Assembly (NCBI GenBank): GCA_945643635.1
Contig: CALZFC010000030.1
Coordinates: 3,043,001 to 3,107,000 of the forward strand
Length of the DNA stretch: 64,000 bases
Reading direction: 5' to 3'
From: Allodiplogaster sudhausi
Taxonomy: Eukaryota; Nematoda; Chromadorea; Rhabditida; Diplogasteridae
Part shown: positions 12,227 to 24,599 of the stretch, piece by piece
How positions within the stretch are numbered: position 1 is the first letter of the stretch
Layout: every line of letters starts with the position of its first letter
The notes under the pieces: model-generated
What the model was told of the DNA's origin: nothing
What the model saw: the letters and a program-made list of their open reading frames with translations, nothing else
Database searches by the model: none
Translations under genes and position numbers: made by a program

Positions 12227-15200
12227 TTATTGACTGCCATTGTTGTTGTTCTTCTTCAACATCTCGAGTGCGTGCTGGACATTCCAAATGGCTAGTGGGC
12301 GCATATAGCCGATTGCGCTAAAAAAGAAAAGGAGAGGGAAATACATTTCGCTATGCAATTTTTTTTCCTCTCGCATGTAAAAAAACCAAAGAAAATGTAG
12401 AATACTCAATAGTTAATAAAAAAAAATAGGATATAAACCGGTATTGTCGATGCTCGTAGATGGCTTCTGGCGTCTGGAACTGAAGGCCCGATCGACGCCA
12501 GCACTCGTCATAGACGCCGTTTGCGATAGCGAAGCAGCGGTCTTTGTCACCCTGCAAAAGAACATTTTTAAAAATACTATTAAAATACTAATATACATAC
12601 ATACTATTAACACGAAACATGCAAGTTTATCGCATACACATACGTATTTTCTATATTAGTGCCCCTCCCTCTATTAGAACCCCCCCCCCCACCAATACTG
12701 CCCCCCCTAATAATCTAATACCTTAGCTCGAGACGTACCTCGAATGGATCTTGGAGGCATGGGTTGCTCTTTCCAATGCACTTATTGCAAATAAACGGAT
12801 ATTCAAGTGATGATTCCATTGAGGGAGAGCTATAAATCTCTTCTTTTTTTTAGAATAAAATGTTGTTATCAAACTTTTAGTCAATCACATTGAAAAATAG
12901 TACCTCCTCCCTCTAATAGACCCTCTCTAATAATGCCCCCTTCTCGCACGGGCATTGAAAAATAGTACCCCCAAGAGCACTAATAGAGAAAACACGGTAT
13001 GTATTTAAAACGAAGCCAAACTAAATAGTTTCTTAAGCATTATTACTCATTTCTTTAGATGCACTAATAGTTGTATGTTGAATCTTACAATGAGCGCGTA
13101 GAAGGAGGCGAGAGCGTACGCGGTGCCCGTCCACATCTCTTCCGATTGGATGCTCGAAGTGTCGATTTTGCCGTACACTCTGGAATATACGAAAGTCGAA
13201 CCAAACAAACAGTGGAACCAAGGAACTACGCTCAAAGAAATTAGGATAGAGCGAGAGAGAGAAAGAGAGAGCAACCAAAATTGGGCGAGAGAGAAAGTGA
13301 AAGGAAAAAATTTTTGAATATGAAAGAAAAAAAATTTTAAGAATGAATAAGGTAGAAAAAATTTTGGGAATAAAAATGAAGCAAGAATTTTTTAAGCGAA
13401 TTATTCTCCATAAACGCACGTGACTCCGTTGACCGCGCCCATCTTGCCGCTTCCGAAGCGTCGGACATTGTTCTCGAAAATAACATCCAAAGTAGACTTG
13501 ATCTTGAAAGATTTAATTTTAGTTTCTTTTCAGATTTATAGGCCTGAAAAAGATGTAAAATATATTCAAAAATATTGAAATAATATAATATTCCAAAACA
13601 GTGTAATAGTAGAATATTCCAAAATATTGAAATAATAGTATATTCCAGAATATTGAAGTAATGGAATATTCCAAAATATTGAAATAGAAGAATATTCCAA
13701 AACATCGACACAGTAGAATATTCCAAAATATTGAAGTAATGGAAGATTCCAAAATATTGAAGTAATAGAATATTCCAAAGCATTGAAATATTAGAATATT
13801 CCCAAGACCTGCTCAATAGGCAGCAGTGCACGCTCTAGTCCGCCGTCGTGATGAGCGAGGAACCAGACTCCGCACAGCTGGTCGGCCATCACAGTTGCGC
13901 ACGTCTCGTCAAAGTCGAAATAGCTGGAGAGGCAGAGGAAGTGAGAGAGTGAGAGAGGTAAAGAGAGAAGAAAGAGGGAGAGGGATAAAATGGAAAGATG
14001 AGGAGAGCAAGCAGAAAAGGTCCATCCTCACCGTCCATTCCACAGCTTCTTCTGGAGCGCTTCGGTGGCACGTTTCAGCTCTCGCTCCAGTGCGTCAGCC
14101 TCATCGACCCGGCCGAGACTCTCGGCCATCCGTCGGGCCGCCTCGAGAGCACCCAGCCAGAGTGAGCCACAGTAGGCGCTAGAAGAAGGTAAGGCGACTG
14201 ATAAACCCAAAGATGCTTTATAATGCCTTGAAAATTAGACTATAAATGTTTTAAAAAAGAAATATAACTATTAGTAGATGAAAATAATAACGTAAAATAA
14301 ATAAATAAACAAAACCGAAAAACCTCGTGCCGGTCATCGTCCAGACGTCATAGGTCTGGTCGGCAAAGCCGCCATTCTCGATCATTCCATCGCCGTCCGT
14401 ATCCCATATCTGATTATGAGGAAAGTTTGAATATTTATAAGAAGAAAAAACATCATAAACAAGAAATAAAAATAAAGATTTAAAAAAGCAACACGTCTCT
14501 AAGATAAGTAGATTAAAAAAAATCTTATTCCACAACTTTATTTAACTTTTCTTATTATATTTAAAAAAAAATGCAGAAACCTTTCTGCCCATCTCGAGAA
14601 TGTCCGTAGATCTAGCGTAGAATGCAGCGAGCACGTCGGTGGCCTGGAGTATATGCAACCCATTGTATTAAAAATTTTTTTATAATTTTATCAACTTTAG
14701 CGAGATTTTCCATTTTTAAAAAGTAAATGAAAAAAAAGCAAAATGGAGGAAACGAATAAGAAGAAGAAGAACAAATGACAAAACAAATAACATAGCATAC
14801 GTCGCTTGTTTGGTCGCGTAGACACGTGTCAAAGTCGCGCAGAGCGAGAAGGACGAACTTGAGATTCAGATCCTTCCACTTTGCAGTGTCATGCAACTCG
14901 TACGCGTTCACGGAACGAAAGGGATTGTCCACTGGAAGAGTATTAGAGAGTGCGAGAGAGAGAGAAAGAGAGACAGAGAGAGAGAAAGAGAGAGAGAGAG
15001 ATGAAGAGGCATAAACCCTGCTTACTCGGATGTCCGAGATCGTGCGGAATGCCGCCGGGCGTCTTGACATCCATCCAGCCGCCGTCCATAAGACAGAGAA
15101 CTTCTCGACGATCGTCGCAGTGGAGTTGCTCGGCTTAAATTGTTATCGTTTATTCTATTTTTAGATTTTTTTATTATGTTTTTTTAGTAATTAATGTTTC

Positions 15201-18200
15201 ATCAAATAAAAAATAATAATATGACAATTCAGGTTATTCTTTCGCATTGTAAATCATGTTCATTAACGAAATCGTAGCTCACCAAATTCATGCTGTATCG
15301 ACAGCTCAAGCTGTGGCCAATTCGAGACGAACGCTTGGGACGAGTAGAAGTGGACGTCGTAAGTGTTCACCATCAGGTACTCCCAGGCTGAAAGAGAGAG
15401 AGAGACAATTAGATTGAGAGAGAGAGAGTGGGTTAGAGGAATGGAGAGAGAGAGCGCGTGAGAATGGGAGAGTTGGAAAGGCAGAGAGTGAGAGAGGGGA
15501 AAACGTGATTAAAAAAACGCACAAATAAATTGAATTGTTTTTCTTTCGCAATTCGTTAAAAAGCTAGAAAGCGAGATGATATTAACAAAGAATACATTAG
15601 ATTCCACTAAATGAAGGGCGCTTACATTCCATGTAGCCGAAGCGGCCCCACTCGCGGAGATGCTTTTCGGTGTGCGCCGGAAGCTTCTCTTCTTCGGTGC
15701 CGTCAAACTCGAGCCAGCTCACTGAGCCGTCCGCAATAAAGTAGAGCTCGTTGAAGAGCGCAGAGCGGTAGCTTTAATAGAATTTATTCAATTTACTTTG
15801 CAATTTAGGCTAATCTTATTTGTTTTAGAGTTTTTTTTGTTTTGAAAACACCTGGCAGGATTCGAACCACCGCCTTTCGCATAGCGGTTATGGTTCGTTA
15901 CCAATCGACTAAGTAAGTTCCCCGACCTCTCGGGCAGTGCGCGGTCCTGCACGACGGGCGCCTGCCACTCTTCGATGCGGCGCTGCCAATCAGCACGTTG
16001 CGAGACGGCGTGAGAGGCGATCGCGCTCGCTGCGCCAATGCCAGAGAAGAAACGGGTGTAGCGACTGGAGAGAGTCAGAGAGGGGGAGAGAGAAAATGAG
16101 AGAGAGAGAGCGAGAGAGAGAGAAGAAAGTAGGAGCAATGTAGAAAAAGCGAAATTGATTGCGAGGAGAGAGAAAGGAGAGAGGGGAAGAATCAGAATGA
16201 GGTAACGGCTCGAAATAGCGAGAGAGAGAGAGAGAGAGAGAGAAAGATAATAGAATGGGAGCGACGGAGAGAAGGGAATCAGTGAGAAAAGGGTGAACAT
16301 AAAAAATGTTCTCACCGCTTATACATTGGCGAGCGATCCGAGTAGCGCACCTCTGGCATGTCCCAAGTCAGGACGAATTCGTACTAAAGTGATTATAGTT
16401 TATCTCTCATTTTGAGCACAGCAAAAAAATCATTTTAAAGTCCAATTAAAATGGGCTTTGGAATATTCTAAACAACCCGATAAAGAGCCACCTCTGCTGT
16501 CGACTCGGCGAGCACGGAGCCTTCGCAACACACGGCAACGCCTAGCTCGTGCTTTCCATCCAAGTGATGGTTGGCTGAGAGAGAGAGAGAGAGAAAGGTA
16601 ACTAGAGAAACAGAGAAAGAGATAAAGAGAAAAGAGAGAAAAAGAGAAATAGAGAGAGAGAGAGGAAGAGAGAGAAAAAGAGAAAGAGAAAGAGAGAGGG
16701 GAAGAGAGAAAAGTGACAAGCAAAATAAAACACTTACAAATATTCTCAAAGTTTCCGTCCTCTTGAAGCTTCCGCCAGAGCGCCTCGCCAGAAGAACACG
16801 GGTCGAAGAGCGTTGATGAGATCGTTTGCTCGCCCTGTGACAATGGCCCGCTTTTATAGTCTCGATTTGAAATGGTTTTGGCGGGAAAGTATAAATCGCT
16901 TACCTCGTTGCTCTTCGCAAAGACGCCATAAGTCAACGGCATGCCACGAATCGAATGTGACAATTCGACGCCCTTCACCGTGCGCTTGTCAACGAATTTT
17001 GTCCTGGGCAAAAGAAGAAAAAAGTTTTTTTTCTTTTTAAATATATTTAGTGTAACTATTTCTACTCTCTGACTACGGTAAGAGTTCTCTTGTAACCTGC
17101 ACGGCACTTCGGCAGCCCAGTTGCGATTTCCGGTGCCATTTCGCCAGGCGAAAGTGATTGAGACCGCATAGTCGACCGTTGAGCTGTTTCGCACGGTCCA
17201 CACGAAGCAGCATGTTGGAAGAGAGGAGTCCTAAATTGCAGAAAGATATTTTCGGGACACACCAAAATTACAGCAGATATTGTGGGGGGGGGGGGAGGAA
17301 CAGACAATGGAATTGAAAGTCATCTTACGAATGATAAACGAATAATAGAGGAAAAGAAGGAGAAGAGATTACATTGAATGAGATGCCAGCTGCCCATAAT
17401 CTCGAGGTATAATGACAAGTTACGAAAGAGTGAAAGACAGAGAGAGAGAGAGAGAGAGAGATAGAGAGATAGAGAGAGGAAGAGAGAGAGAGAGGGAGAG
17501 AGAGAAAGAAAGAGAGAGAGGAAGAAAACAAATTAAAAGATACAATACTAGCAACAGCAACAAGAATATGCTCGTGATATTTCAATATTTTAATAATATC
17601 CTCGTACTATTTCTTCAAAAGTGTATATGAATGTAATATATGTATGTTGTAATTGAAGTTTGTACAACATAGTTCCGTAAAGAGACTAGAGATATATTCG
17701 TGCATACAAATAATTATCGCTCCAATGGTAGATGACAACTTTAAGAAACCTTGTAGTCGTGCGCAATAACGGGCGATATTTGCTCGCACACGAGCGTTAG
17801 GCCAAGCTCCCTGAGGCTGAACTCGCTCCATGCGCGCGGATACAAGCCGCGGTAGCGTAGCTCAGACGAGGAGAACATCTAGGCACATGTTATTTTTTCA
17901 TCTTCTTCATTTTTTTTTTGGAAAGTTTAATAATATATTATTTATTATTTATTTGAAGATTATATATTTTTTCTCTCTCAAATAAATTATTCGAAAGAGC
18001 TAATAAAGGCTTTTTGTGAAAAACATTTCTTAAAATAAATATTTTTCAAATCACGCCTTATTCCACGCGGGCAACTGGCGCTGGCTGAAGCGGGCGCATG
18101 TGAGCAGACGTTGCCTCAGGAGCTGGCCGGTTACGCTGCGCACGGTGAGGATGAACTGGAAGGGATGAGAGAGAGAGGGAGAGAGAAAGAGAGAGAGAAA

Positions 18201-19280
18201 GAAAGAGAAAGAGGGAGAAAGAGAGAAAGAGAGAGAGAGAGAAAGAGGGAGAGAGAGAGAAAGAGAGAAAGCAAGAAAAAGAGAGAGAGACAGAGAGAGA
18301 AAGAAAGAAAGCAAGAGAGAAATAGAAAGAGAGAAAGAAAGAACGAGAGAAAGCAAGAGAGAAAGAGGGAGAGGGAGAGAAAGAAAGAGAGGGAGAGCGA
18401 CAGAGAGAGAGATGGCTTACCTGATTCGCCTTGATATTCCGCACGCGGAGCTCCTTGACACCGGGCAGCAGCGAGAAGGCTTTGAATCCACCACGGAAAT
18501 CGCGACCGATCGAGCCGCAGCCAATGCCACCGATGGGTACGCCTTAATTAATTAATTACTAATTAGTATTCCTAATTACGATCAAAAGTTTCATTATTAT
18601 GATGTTCTTCTTACCGTATAGTAAAAATGTTAACTATGAAAAACATGTTTTAATACTTTAAAGTATGCCGTGAATACATGCTTATTTCAGTGAAAAATTC
18701 AGTGAGAAACTAAATTTATAATTTTTTTAAAAAATAAATGTTGGAAACCCACCCGTGTACGGATCGTGCGGCTGCTGGTGGAAGATATTAATGAATGCCG
18801 TATTGCCGAGCCACCAATCACGCACCGACTTGAAGACGAATCTTCAATTTAACTGTTGACCAATTAAGAATTCATGTTTTTGTTGAAAAATCCAACCCAC
18901 GCTTTTGACAATTTTTTTTATTTTTTTTAAAATTATGATATAATTATGATTTTTTTCCGTTTGAACTCCCACAGTTTGTTCATCTTTTTCTCCTACCGAA
19001 AGACCATTGGAATTATGTGTAGAATGTGCTTGATGCGCGGGAAGAATGGCTGGCGTTTTTCGACAGTTTTAAAGTCGCCTGAAAATAAAAAAAAATTAAC
19101 TACAACTAATTTTTTTTTGGTGAGAGTAATTAATGGTTTATTTAATTAATGGAAAAACAAAATTTTCTGCTTATACTCCGCTTAAAATAATTGTCTCTTA
19201 GATATATAGTTGTAGAAAATGGAATGTTTTATAAAAGTCTAACCAGTTGCTCTCCATCCCACGCCGTCAAGAGGGTCCAT
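12227..19280 (-). CDS. GBA2: Non-lysosomal glucosylceramidase (GBA2, GH116), 24 exons
   Basis: The enzyme hydrolyses glucosylceramide at cytosol-facing membranes. Twenty-four exons (first 19280-19244, last 12317-12227) join without a phase error to 823 aa; human GBA2 has 927. Conserved blocks run in family order: GWR near the N-terminus, PIGGIG, LYPRAW, SLPxxx[27 protein letters not shown] (candidate nucleophile Glu406), [59 protein letters not shown] (residues 584-603, holding the acid/base Asp region), [26 protein letters not shown] and YMRPLAIW. The start is the first Met before GWR, six nt after a tttcag acceptor suited to trans-splicing. The intron at 18056-17879 has a GC donor (AAG|gcgtga), needed to keep frame. 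Several acceptors end in AAG rather than CAG. Introns carry GA tracts (CT on the sense strand), a MITE and a 24-bp repeat. The N-terminus may extend further. Confidence 0.93.
12643..12997. mobile_element. MITE, TA-flanked, copy 2, in a GBA2 intron
   Basis: A 355-bp copy of the 5900-6336 element. The left end CGTATTTTCTATATTAGTGC and the right end, read inward as CCGTGTTTTCTCTATTAGTG, are inverted repeats, with TA at 12641-12642 and 12998-12999. It lies in the GBA2 intron 12552-13088 and does not touch an exon. Confidence 0.8.
13556..13806. repeat. Tandem array of AATATTCCAAAATATTGAA units in a GBA2 intron
   Basis: About ten copies of a roughly 24-bp unit, ATATTCCAAAATATTGAAAT with AAT/AGA spacers, fill the intron 13503-13808. 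Each unit contains GAATATTCC, a palindrome shared with arrays at 34.8 and 41.7 kb. The open frames here (Tyr/Phe/Ile-rich) are readings of the repeat. Confidence 0.85.
15852..15925 (-). other. tRNA-like sequence (SINE head or tRNA pseudogene)
   Basis: On the minus strand TAGTCGATTGGT resembles a pol III A box. Some 43 nt later comes GGTTCGAATCC, a perfect B box, the spacing found in tRNAs. A short D-stem (GTCG/CGA) can form. The T-stem has mismatches and no normal anticodon arm folds, so an active tRNA is unlikely. It sits in the GBA2 intron 15772-15926. A degenerate tRNA gene or the 5' part of a tRNA-derived SINE are both possible. Confidence 0.4.
18160..18415. repeat. Long GA tract in a GBA2 intron
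   Basis: About 250 bp of imperfect GAGAGA/GAAAGA repeat between two GBA2 exons. On the gene strand it reads CTCTCT and runs up to the 3' splice site of the exon at 18155-18057, so it may serve as an oversized polypyrimidine tract. Confidence 0.85.
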
Positions 19281-19301
19281 CGTTCCCTGAAAGATTTCGA
19301 A

Positions 19302-19882
19302 CTAAAAAATGTAAATCCAAGAATATCTTAAATTCGATAGCAACATTGACCGTGAAGAATGGTTTGGAATAGAGAAGAGAGAGCCAAGAAAGGGAATGTT
19401 CATTGTGGAAAGCGAAAGTGTGATGGCATCCCGCTGGTATTGGGACAGCTAATGCAAGAAAGGAGAGCTTCATAAATAGGCAGAGAAAGCGAGAGAGTGA
19501 GAGAGAGAGAGGTATGGAGAGTAAGAGAGAGGGAGTGAGAGAAGAGAGAGGGAGTGAGAGAAGAGAGAGAGAGTGAGAGAAAGTTAGAGATAGAGAGGTA
19601 TGGAGAGTAAGAGAGAGAGAGTGAGAGAAGAGAGAGAGAGAGAGAGAGAGGTTTTGCCAGATAGAAGTGTGCTGAGAAAAATAGGCAATTTGAGTGTGAA
19701 GAAGTGAGAAGAGAAGATGCAGGATTATGATACATTGGTTTTGACCATCTGCTCACCTGAAGCTTTGTGAAAATGGCAGTAAAATAGGTATATCATTTTG
19801 TTAAGCCGCCCGGTATAAGTGTCATCTATTGGATGTGGGAAGGACGATTCTAGGAGGAAGTCCGAACAGGCGAATTACGCAA

Positions 19883-19958
<76 letters not shown>

Positions 19959-20481
19959 TTATCCTTTTTTTTCTGCTTGCAATCCGGTCCTTGTCACTAT
20001 GGGCATATCTCTTCAGGCCCTATGCAACCGGCTCTGTTTGACTTTTCTGTTTCTTACTCAATTTCTCTTTCTTTCTTCAATTCTCTCCCTCTCTACGCCT
20101 CTATCTCTCTCTCGTTCTCTCTCTCTGCACCTCTCTCTCTCTCTCTGCGCTCTCAGCCCGAAAGAAGCCTACTTGGCATCCTTGTCAATATCGCTCACAT
20201 CCCACCTACCGCCCGCATGCTCTCTTCCGTCCAAACAGATCTATCAGGACCAAGCTGGAAAACATTTATCAGACTTCTTTATCTCCTTCAGGGGCTTCCA
20301 TGTCTGGGGAGCAAGAGAGAAATGTAAAAACGAACAGAGCATTATGCATAAGGTGCTTACGAAAGAGAATAAGAGAGAAAGAAAGAAAAAAAGAGAGAAA
20401 GAAAAAGGGAGAGACAGAGAGAAAGAGAGAAAGGAGAGATAGAGAGAAAGAAAGACAGAACGAGAGAGAGAGAGAGAGAAG

Positions 20482-20536
<55 letters not shown>

Positions 20537-21246
20537 ATAGAAGGGAGTGATGAGGCTTCATACTATTTTGTAGTTTCGCATCACTGATAACAAATGGAAA
20601 TTATGATAATGTCTTCGCTTGCACTGGAAGCAAAACAACGTATTTCCACACATTGAACAGCAATCAAAAGAAGATGAACACATCCTCTTTTATGGTCTCG
20701 TTGATCATGGGAATCAAATCACACAGCAAGTGATTGCAATCAAAAATAATGATAAACCCGGTCTTCGCACTGCAGACAACACAAAACAAATATGTATGCG
20801 TTATACCATATTCAACATTTCTCATAATGTCCTCTTCAAAAAGTCAAGCTTCAAAAAATGTACGGCGCTTCAGTTTCAGAAAAAGAAAAGAACACTTCAT
20901 GGCAGTCAGACAATGTGGACCGAGATCGACCTGCTTGCCCTGTCATTAGGCTGAATACCTCATTCGTTGCGCACTGGCTCATGTTCTCTCTCTCTCTCTC
21001 TCACTCTCTCTTTCTTTCTCTCTCTCTCTCTATCTCCTCATTGCCCTCAATCTCTCTCACTCTCCCTGTCTCTCTCTCCCTCTCTCTCTCTCTTTATTCC
21101 GACTCCCCGGACCGGCCAGCGAGATGCACAGCTCTTGAGTATTCTTGAAGATCTGGGCCGATTCATGACCCTCTGGTGTTTCAACACGATTGCTCCTGGG
21201 TCGTTCTCTTCTTCTCTTCTCTCTCAACCTCTCTACTATCTTAATG

Positions 21247-21278
<32 letters not shown>

Positions 21279-21992
21279 GTTCAGGCGCCAGCATCTCAGC
21301 TCACATGCCTATGGAATAATATGAACATTTGTCACCTGGGCATAACGACCACTGCTCGTGAAGAATAAACAGAGGAAGCAAAGTCATCCTTCAAACCAAA
21401 ATTAACAAACTATTGCCTGGTAGTAGGCATCAGGAACCGCTCTCACACAAATATTAAAAGTTAGAAAAAAATATATATATGTATGTATATCTGCAGAAAA
21501 GTTTTACGATTAGAAAAAAAACCCATATAAAACGGAGCTTATGGTTAAGCCTGAAACCATGAGTGAAATTGGCAAACAAGATAGACATTTCATTAAGAAT
21601 TTTCAGTAGGCAAACTTTGAGACGAGAACCGGGTTGTTCTAAATATGTAGTATGCAAGATCTGTCTCATATACCGCATGAATGAGGTCACAGAAGGCGGG
21701 CATAAAATAGAGAAAATATAGCCAAGTCATAGTCATGGTAGTCATAGTCAGAGAGAAGCAACTGCGTTGTTGAGACAACTGCCTTGCCAGAGAACACGCA
21801 AGGCATAGAGCGGCAGAGAACAGCACAAAATAGAGAAGAGCTAGCATGAGGTCGGGAGGCAGGCATAAAAGTGGTCTGCATAAAATATGTATGTATGTAC
21901 ATACATATGTTCGGATTAGAACGGTGCACAGTCATTGCCAGTGGTGGAAGTGAGGCAAATAAAATATGAATATGCATGCTCCTTCTATCTCG

Positions 21993-22023
<31 letters not shown>

Positions 22024-22251
22024 ATTTTTCCTTTCCGCTTAATCCCATTCTTTCTTTTCTTTGTCTTGCCTTCTCTCTCTGGAAACTGATAACGGAAACA
22101 GAAGGGCATGTGCGGAGAGAATCAGAGAAAGCAGAAAGCACAGAAAGAGAGAGAGAGAGAGGCATAAGCGGAGAATAGAGATTAGTTAGAGGGAGATAGA
22201 GTAACAGCCAACGAAATAAGAGAAGAGAGCGAGTCTCAGAGAGTGGGCGAA

Positions 22252-22285
<34 letters not shown>

Positions 22286-22677
22286 TGAGAGAGCAAGAGA
22301 GAAAGAGAAAGTGAGAGCGTGAGTGAGAAAGACAGAGTGAGAGAGAACTGGCAATAAGGCTTGGTCATTGTGGAAACTGAAAATATGCTTTGGCAGAGAG
22401 CAGAGAAGTGAGTGCAAGTGTAGCAAAATAAGCTGAACCTCTTCTTTTCTTTCGTGTAGTTTGTTGGATCAAACCTATTCACGAGGGCTCTCTTCGCCCG
22501 TTCTCGTGGTCTCTCTCTCTCTCTCTCTCTCTCTTACACTATCCCTATATCTCTCTCACTATGTTGCTATCTCGCTCTCGCTCTCTCTTTCTCTTTCTCT
22601 ATCTCTATATCCCTCTCACTATGTTGCTATCTCGCTCTCTCTCTTTCTCTATCTCTATCTCTCTCCCTTTCTCTCTC

Positions 22678-22727
<50 letters not shown>

Positions 22728-23023
22728 GATCACAAGTGCACACACAAACCGTTATCGACTGTCGCTCTCCACTCAATGGCAAAGGAATCTTCTCAAAAAG
22801 CTGAGGACCAAAAAGACAATTTAAAAAAAAATTTGAAACCTTTCCAGTGGACTCTTCTAGAACTAATAAATCCTTCTCTTCTTTCACCATTTCCTTGAGC
22901 TATTGTTTCATTTTTTTCTTCACGAAAAGGGAAACTCGCCCGGAGATTGTTGATGGACTCGCTCATTTCTGAAAAAAAAATATATACCCTCTCTCTCTCT
23001 TGTTATCTCTCTCTCTCTCTCTT

Positions 23024-23060
<37 letters not shown>

Positions 23061-23179
23061 ATATCTACAATATTTATCGCTCATTCTCTCTCTTTATCTC
23101 TCTTCTTTCTGTTGTGAGGTTACGACAATCCCTCTCTCCTCCTTCTCTCTCTCTCTCCCTTTCTCTCTCCCCCTTTCTC

Positions 23180-23211
<32 letters not shown>

Positions 23212-24200
23212 GCTATCACCAGCCTCTCTTCTGTTCTCTAAGGATTCACCGGTAAAGGTTTTCAATGCTTGCATGCCGCGAAAACATAGAGCTGTTATTT
23301 GTTAAAAATGCACAAGATTGGGTAATCTTTTTTTTTGTTTACACAAAAAGACAAATCGAAGCAAGAGCGAAAGCAGTTAGGATATAAAGTATTTGGAATA
23401 TAAGAATATAGTATCAAGTTTACACGATGTGTCAGCAGAAGCAAATATCTTATCATTACAGAGATATGTATTTATGTTACAGAATTTAAAATCACTATGT
23501 GAAAGAATTGTATGGTATCGCTTCATTGGATAGTTCTATGCCACGGTAAAAAAAATTCTTAATTTTTTTTTACAAGAATTCAAATATTAATCAATTCATT
23601 ATCTACAAGCAATACCTGATTAAGAATCTATTATTACGTTCTATTCGCTGTTCATTGGAAGCTGCGAACCTTATCACACTACTTATGCAATGAAGAGGAT
23701 GTCCTAGTTCCTCTGGAAACGAGGAAGCAGTTGAGAAGAGGAGAGGCAGGGTTCTCCTTCCGGCGGCACAACTGAGAACTGCGGACGTGGCTGAGAAGCG
23801 AGTAGTAGTCGAATGTGTCATGCTTGTCTGAAGAAAAATGAGATGCATGCGCGCATTTTATTTTATTTTGACAAAGACAAATAAAAACGTAAATAAATAA
23901 ATAAATTGAAATATAGAAATATAATATTGGATCGAATAATAAAAGTAAAACTAACGGTATTGGCTAAAAATTAAGAAGTGATCTGTCTCGATGTATGCGA
24001 GAAGACACCTTTCCACCTTTGCTCTGTCTATGAGAGCTGAGCAAACGAACTTGGGAGGGAAGAGAAGAGTGAATGTGGATGGGCTCGGATGAGAAATTTC
24101 GCTGAGCAGCTACGCATTTCATACGTCCTCGCAGGCGGTAACAAAGCGATTATTGTGTGCGATATAACTTCTAATTATTGATCAGAGAGAGAGAGAGAGT

Positions 24201-24233
<33 letters not shown>

Positions 24234-24377
24234 GGTGTGTGAGAGAGAGAGGGTGTGAGAGAGAGAGAGTAGTGTTCACCGAAGTCGAAATACTCTGCGT
24301 ATTAGCTATAGGTATAATTAAATGTCCAGCTTCACCAGACAGATCAGAACAAACAGCGCAATTGCCCCCTAGATCAT
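19302..24377 (-). CDS. Unidentified multi-exon gene(s), partial exon set
   Basis: I do not recognise the product. Several minus-strand segments are flanked by good splice sites and have coding-like composition: 24377-24280, 24101-24017 and 23827-(about 23690), which join in phase; 22899-22840 and 22800-22750 (phase 0); 22502-22439 and 22387-22349 (phase 2); 21660-21558; 21195-21113; 20769-20682 then 20623-20585 then 20303-20251 (phases agree); about 19800-19757; and 19448-19302, ending in TAG. Peptide landmarks include LFEKIPLPLSG, FDPTNYTKEKK, LLKILNEMSILFANF, FDCNHLLCDLIPM and LSQYQRDAITLSLS, suggesting a helical, largely cytosolic protein. Not all junctions were solved, and 24.4-23.7 kb may be a separate gene. 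The TAG at 19304-19302 lies 21 nt before the GBA2 start codon, hinting at an operon. GA tracts fill its introns. Confidence 0.5.
19880..19965. repeat. (CT)n microsatellite
   Basis: A nearly pure CT run with occasional TTT. Similar tracts with alternating orientation lie at 20100-20150 (CT), 20370-20535 (GA), 20990-21095 (CT), 22510-22725 (CT, containing two copies of a unit with ACTATGTTGCTATCTCGC) and 23000-23215 (CT). None codes for protein. Confidence 0.85.
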
Positions 24378-24504
24378 CTGAATGAGGAAAATATGGATGG
24401 TAAAAGAGCAGCATTCATCGTTAATTTGCACTCCACAGAATGTTCCAATTGCAATTGTATGATGTTCTAGATAAAGTGCAAGCAAACCTAGCCTGAAAAG
24501 GCCG

Positions 24505-24512
24505 TATAAAAG
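24505..24512 (+). promoter_or_regulatory. TATA box of the small gene at 24600
   Basis: TATAAAAG stands 95 nt before the ATG at 24600, preceded by GC-richer DNA and followed by a short 5'UTR. A clear TATA box is unusual among the genes of this window. Confidence 0.6.
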
Positions 24513-24599
24513 AGCTGAGCTCAATCTTGAATAACCACTCTTCCATCGCTCGGACGCCTCGATCGGCTGTCTGCGCTCTTCTCTGTGCTGCTTCTCGCC

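Noticed and set aside
13337..13831. Tyr/Phe/Ile-rich 164-aa minus-strand frame
   Set aside because: It is the reading of the AATATTCC tandem array inside a GBA2 intron; only its C-terminal part overlaps genuine exons, in a different frame.
15788..16315. 175-aa minus-strand frame
   Set aside because: Only its first third is a GBA2 exon (16064-15927); the rest reads through a donor into the tRNA-like intron.
17882..18056. Alternative GT donor two bases downstream of the GC donor in GBA2
   Set aside because: Using it shifts the frame and destroys the conserved LYPRAW exon, so the GC donor was kept.
20619..20954. 111-aa plus-strand frame
   Set aside because: The minus strand of the same region gives cleaner exons with matching splice sites and phases.
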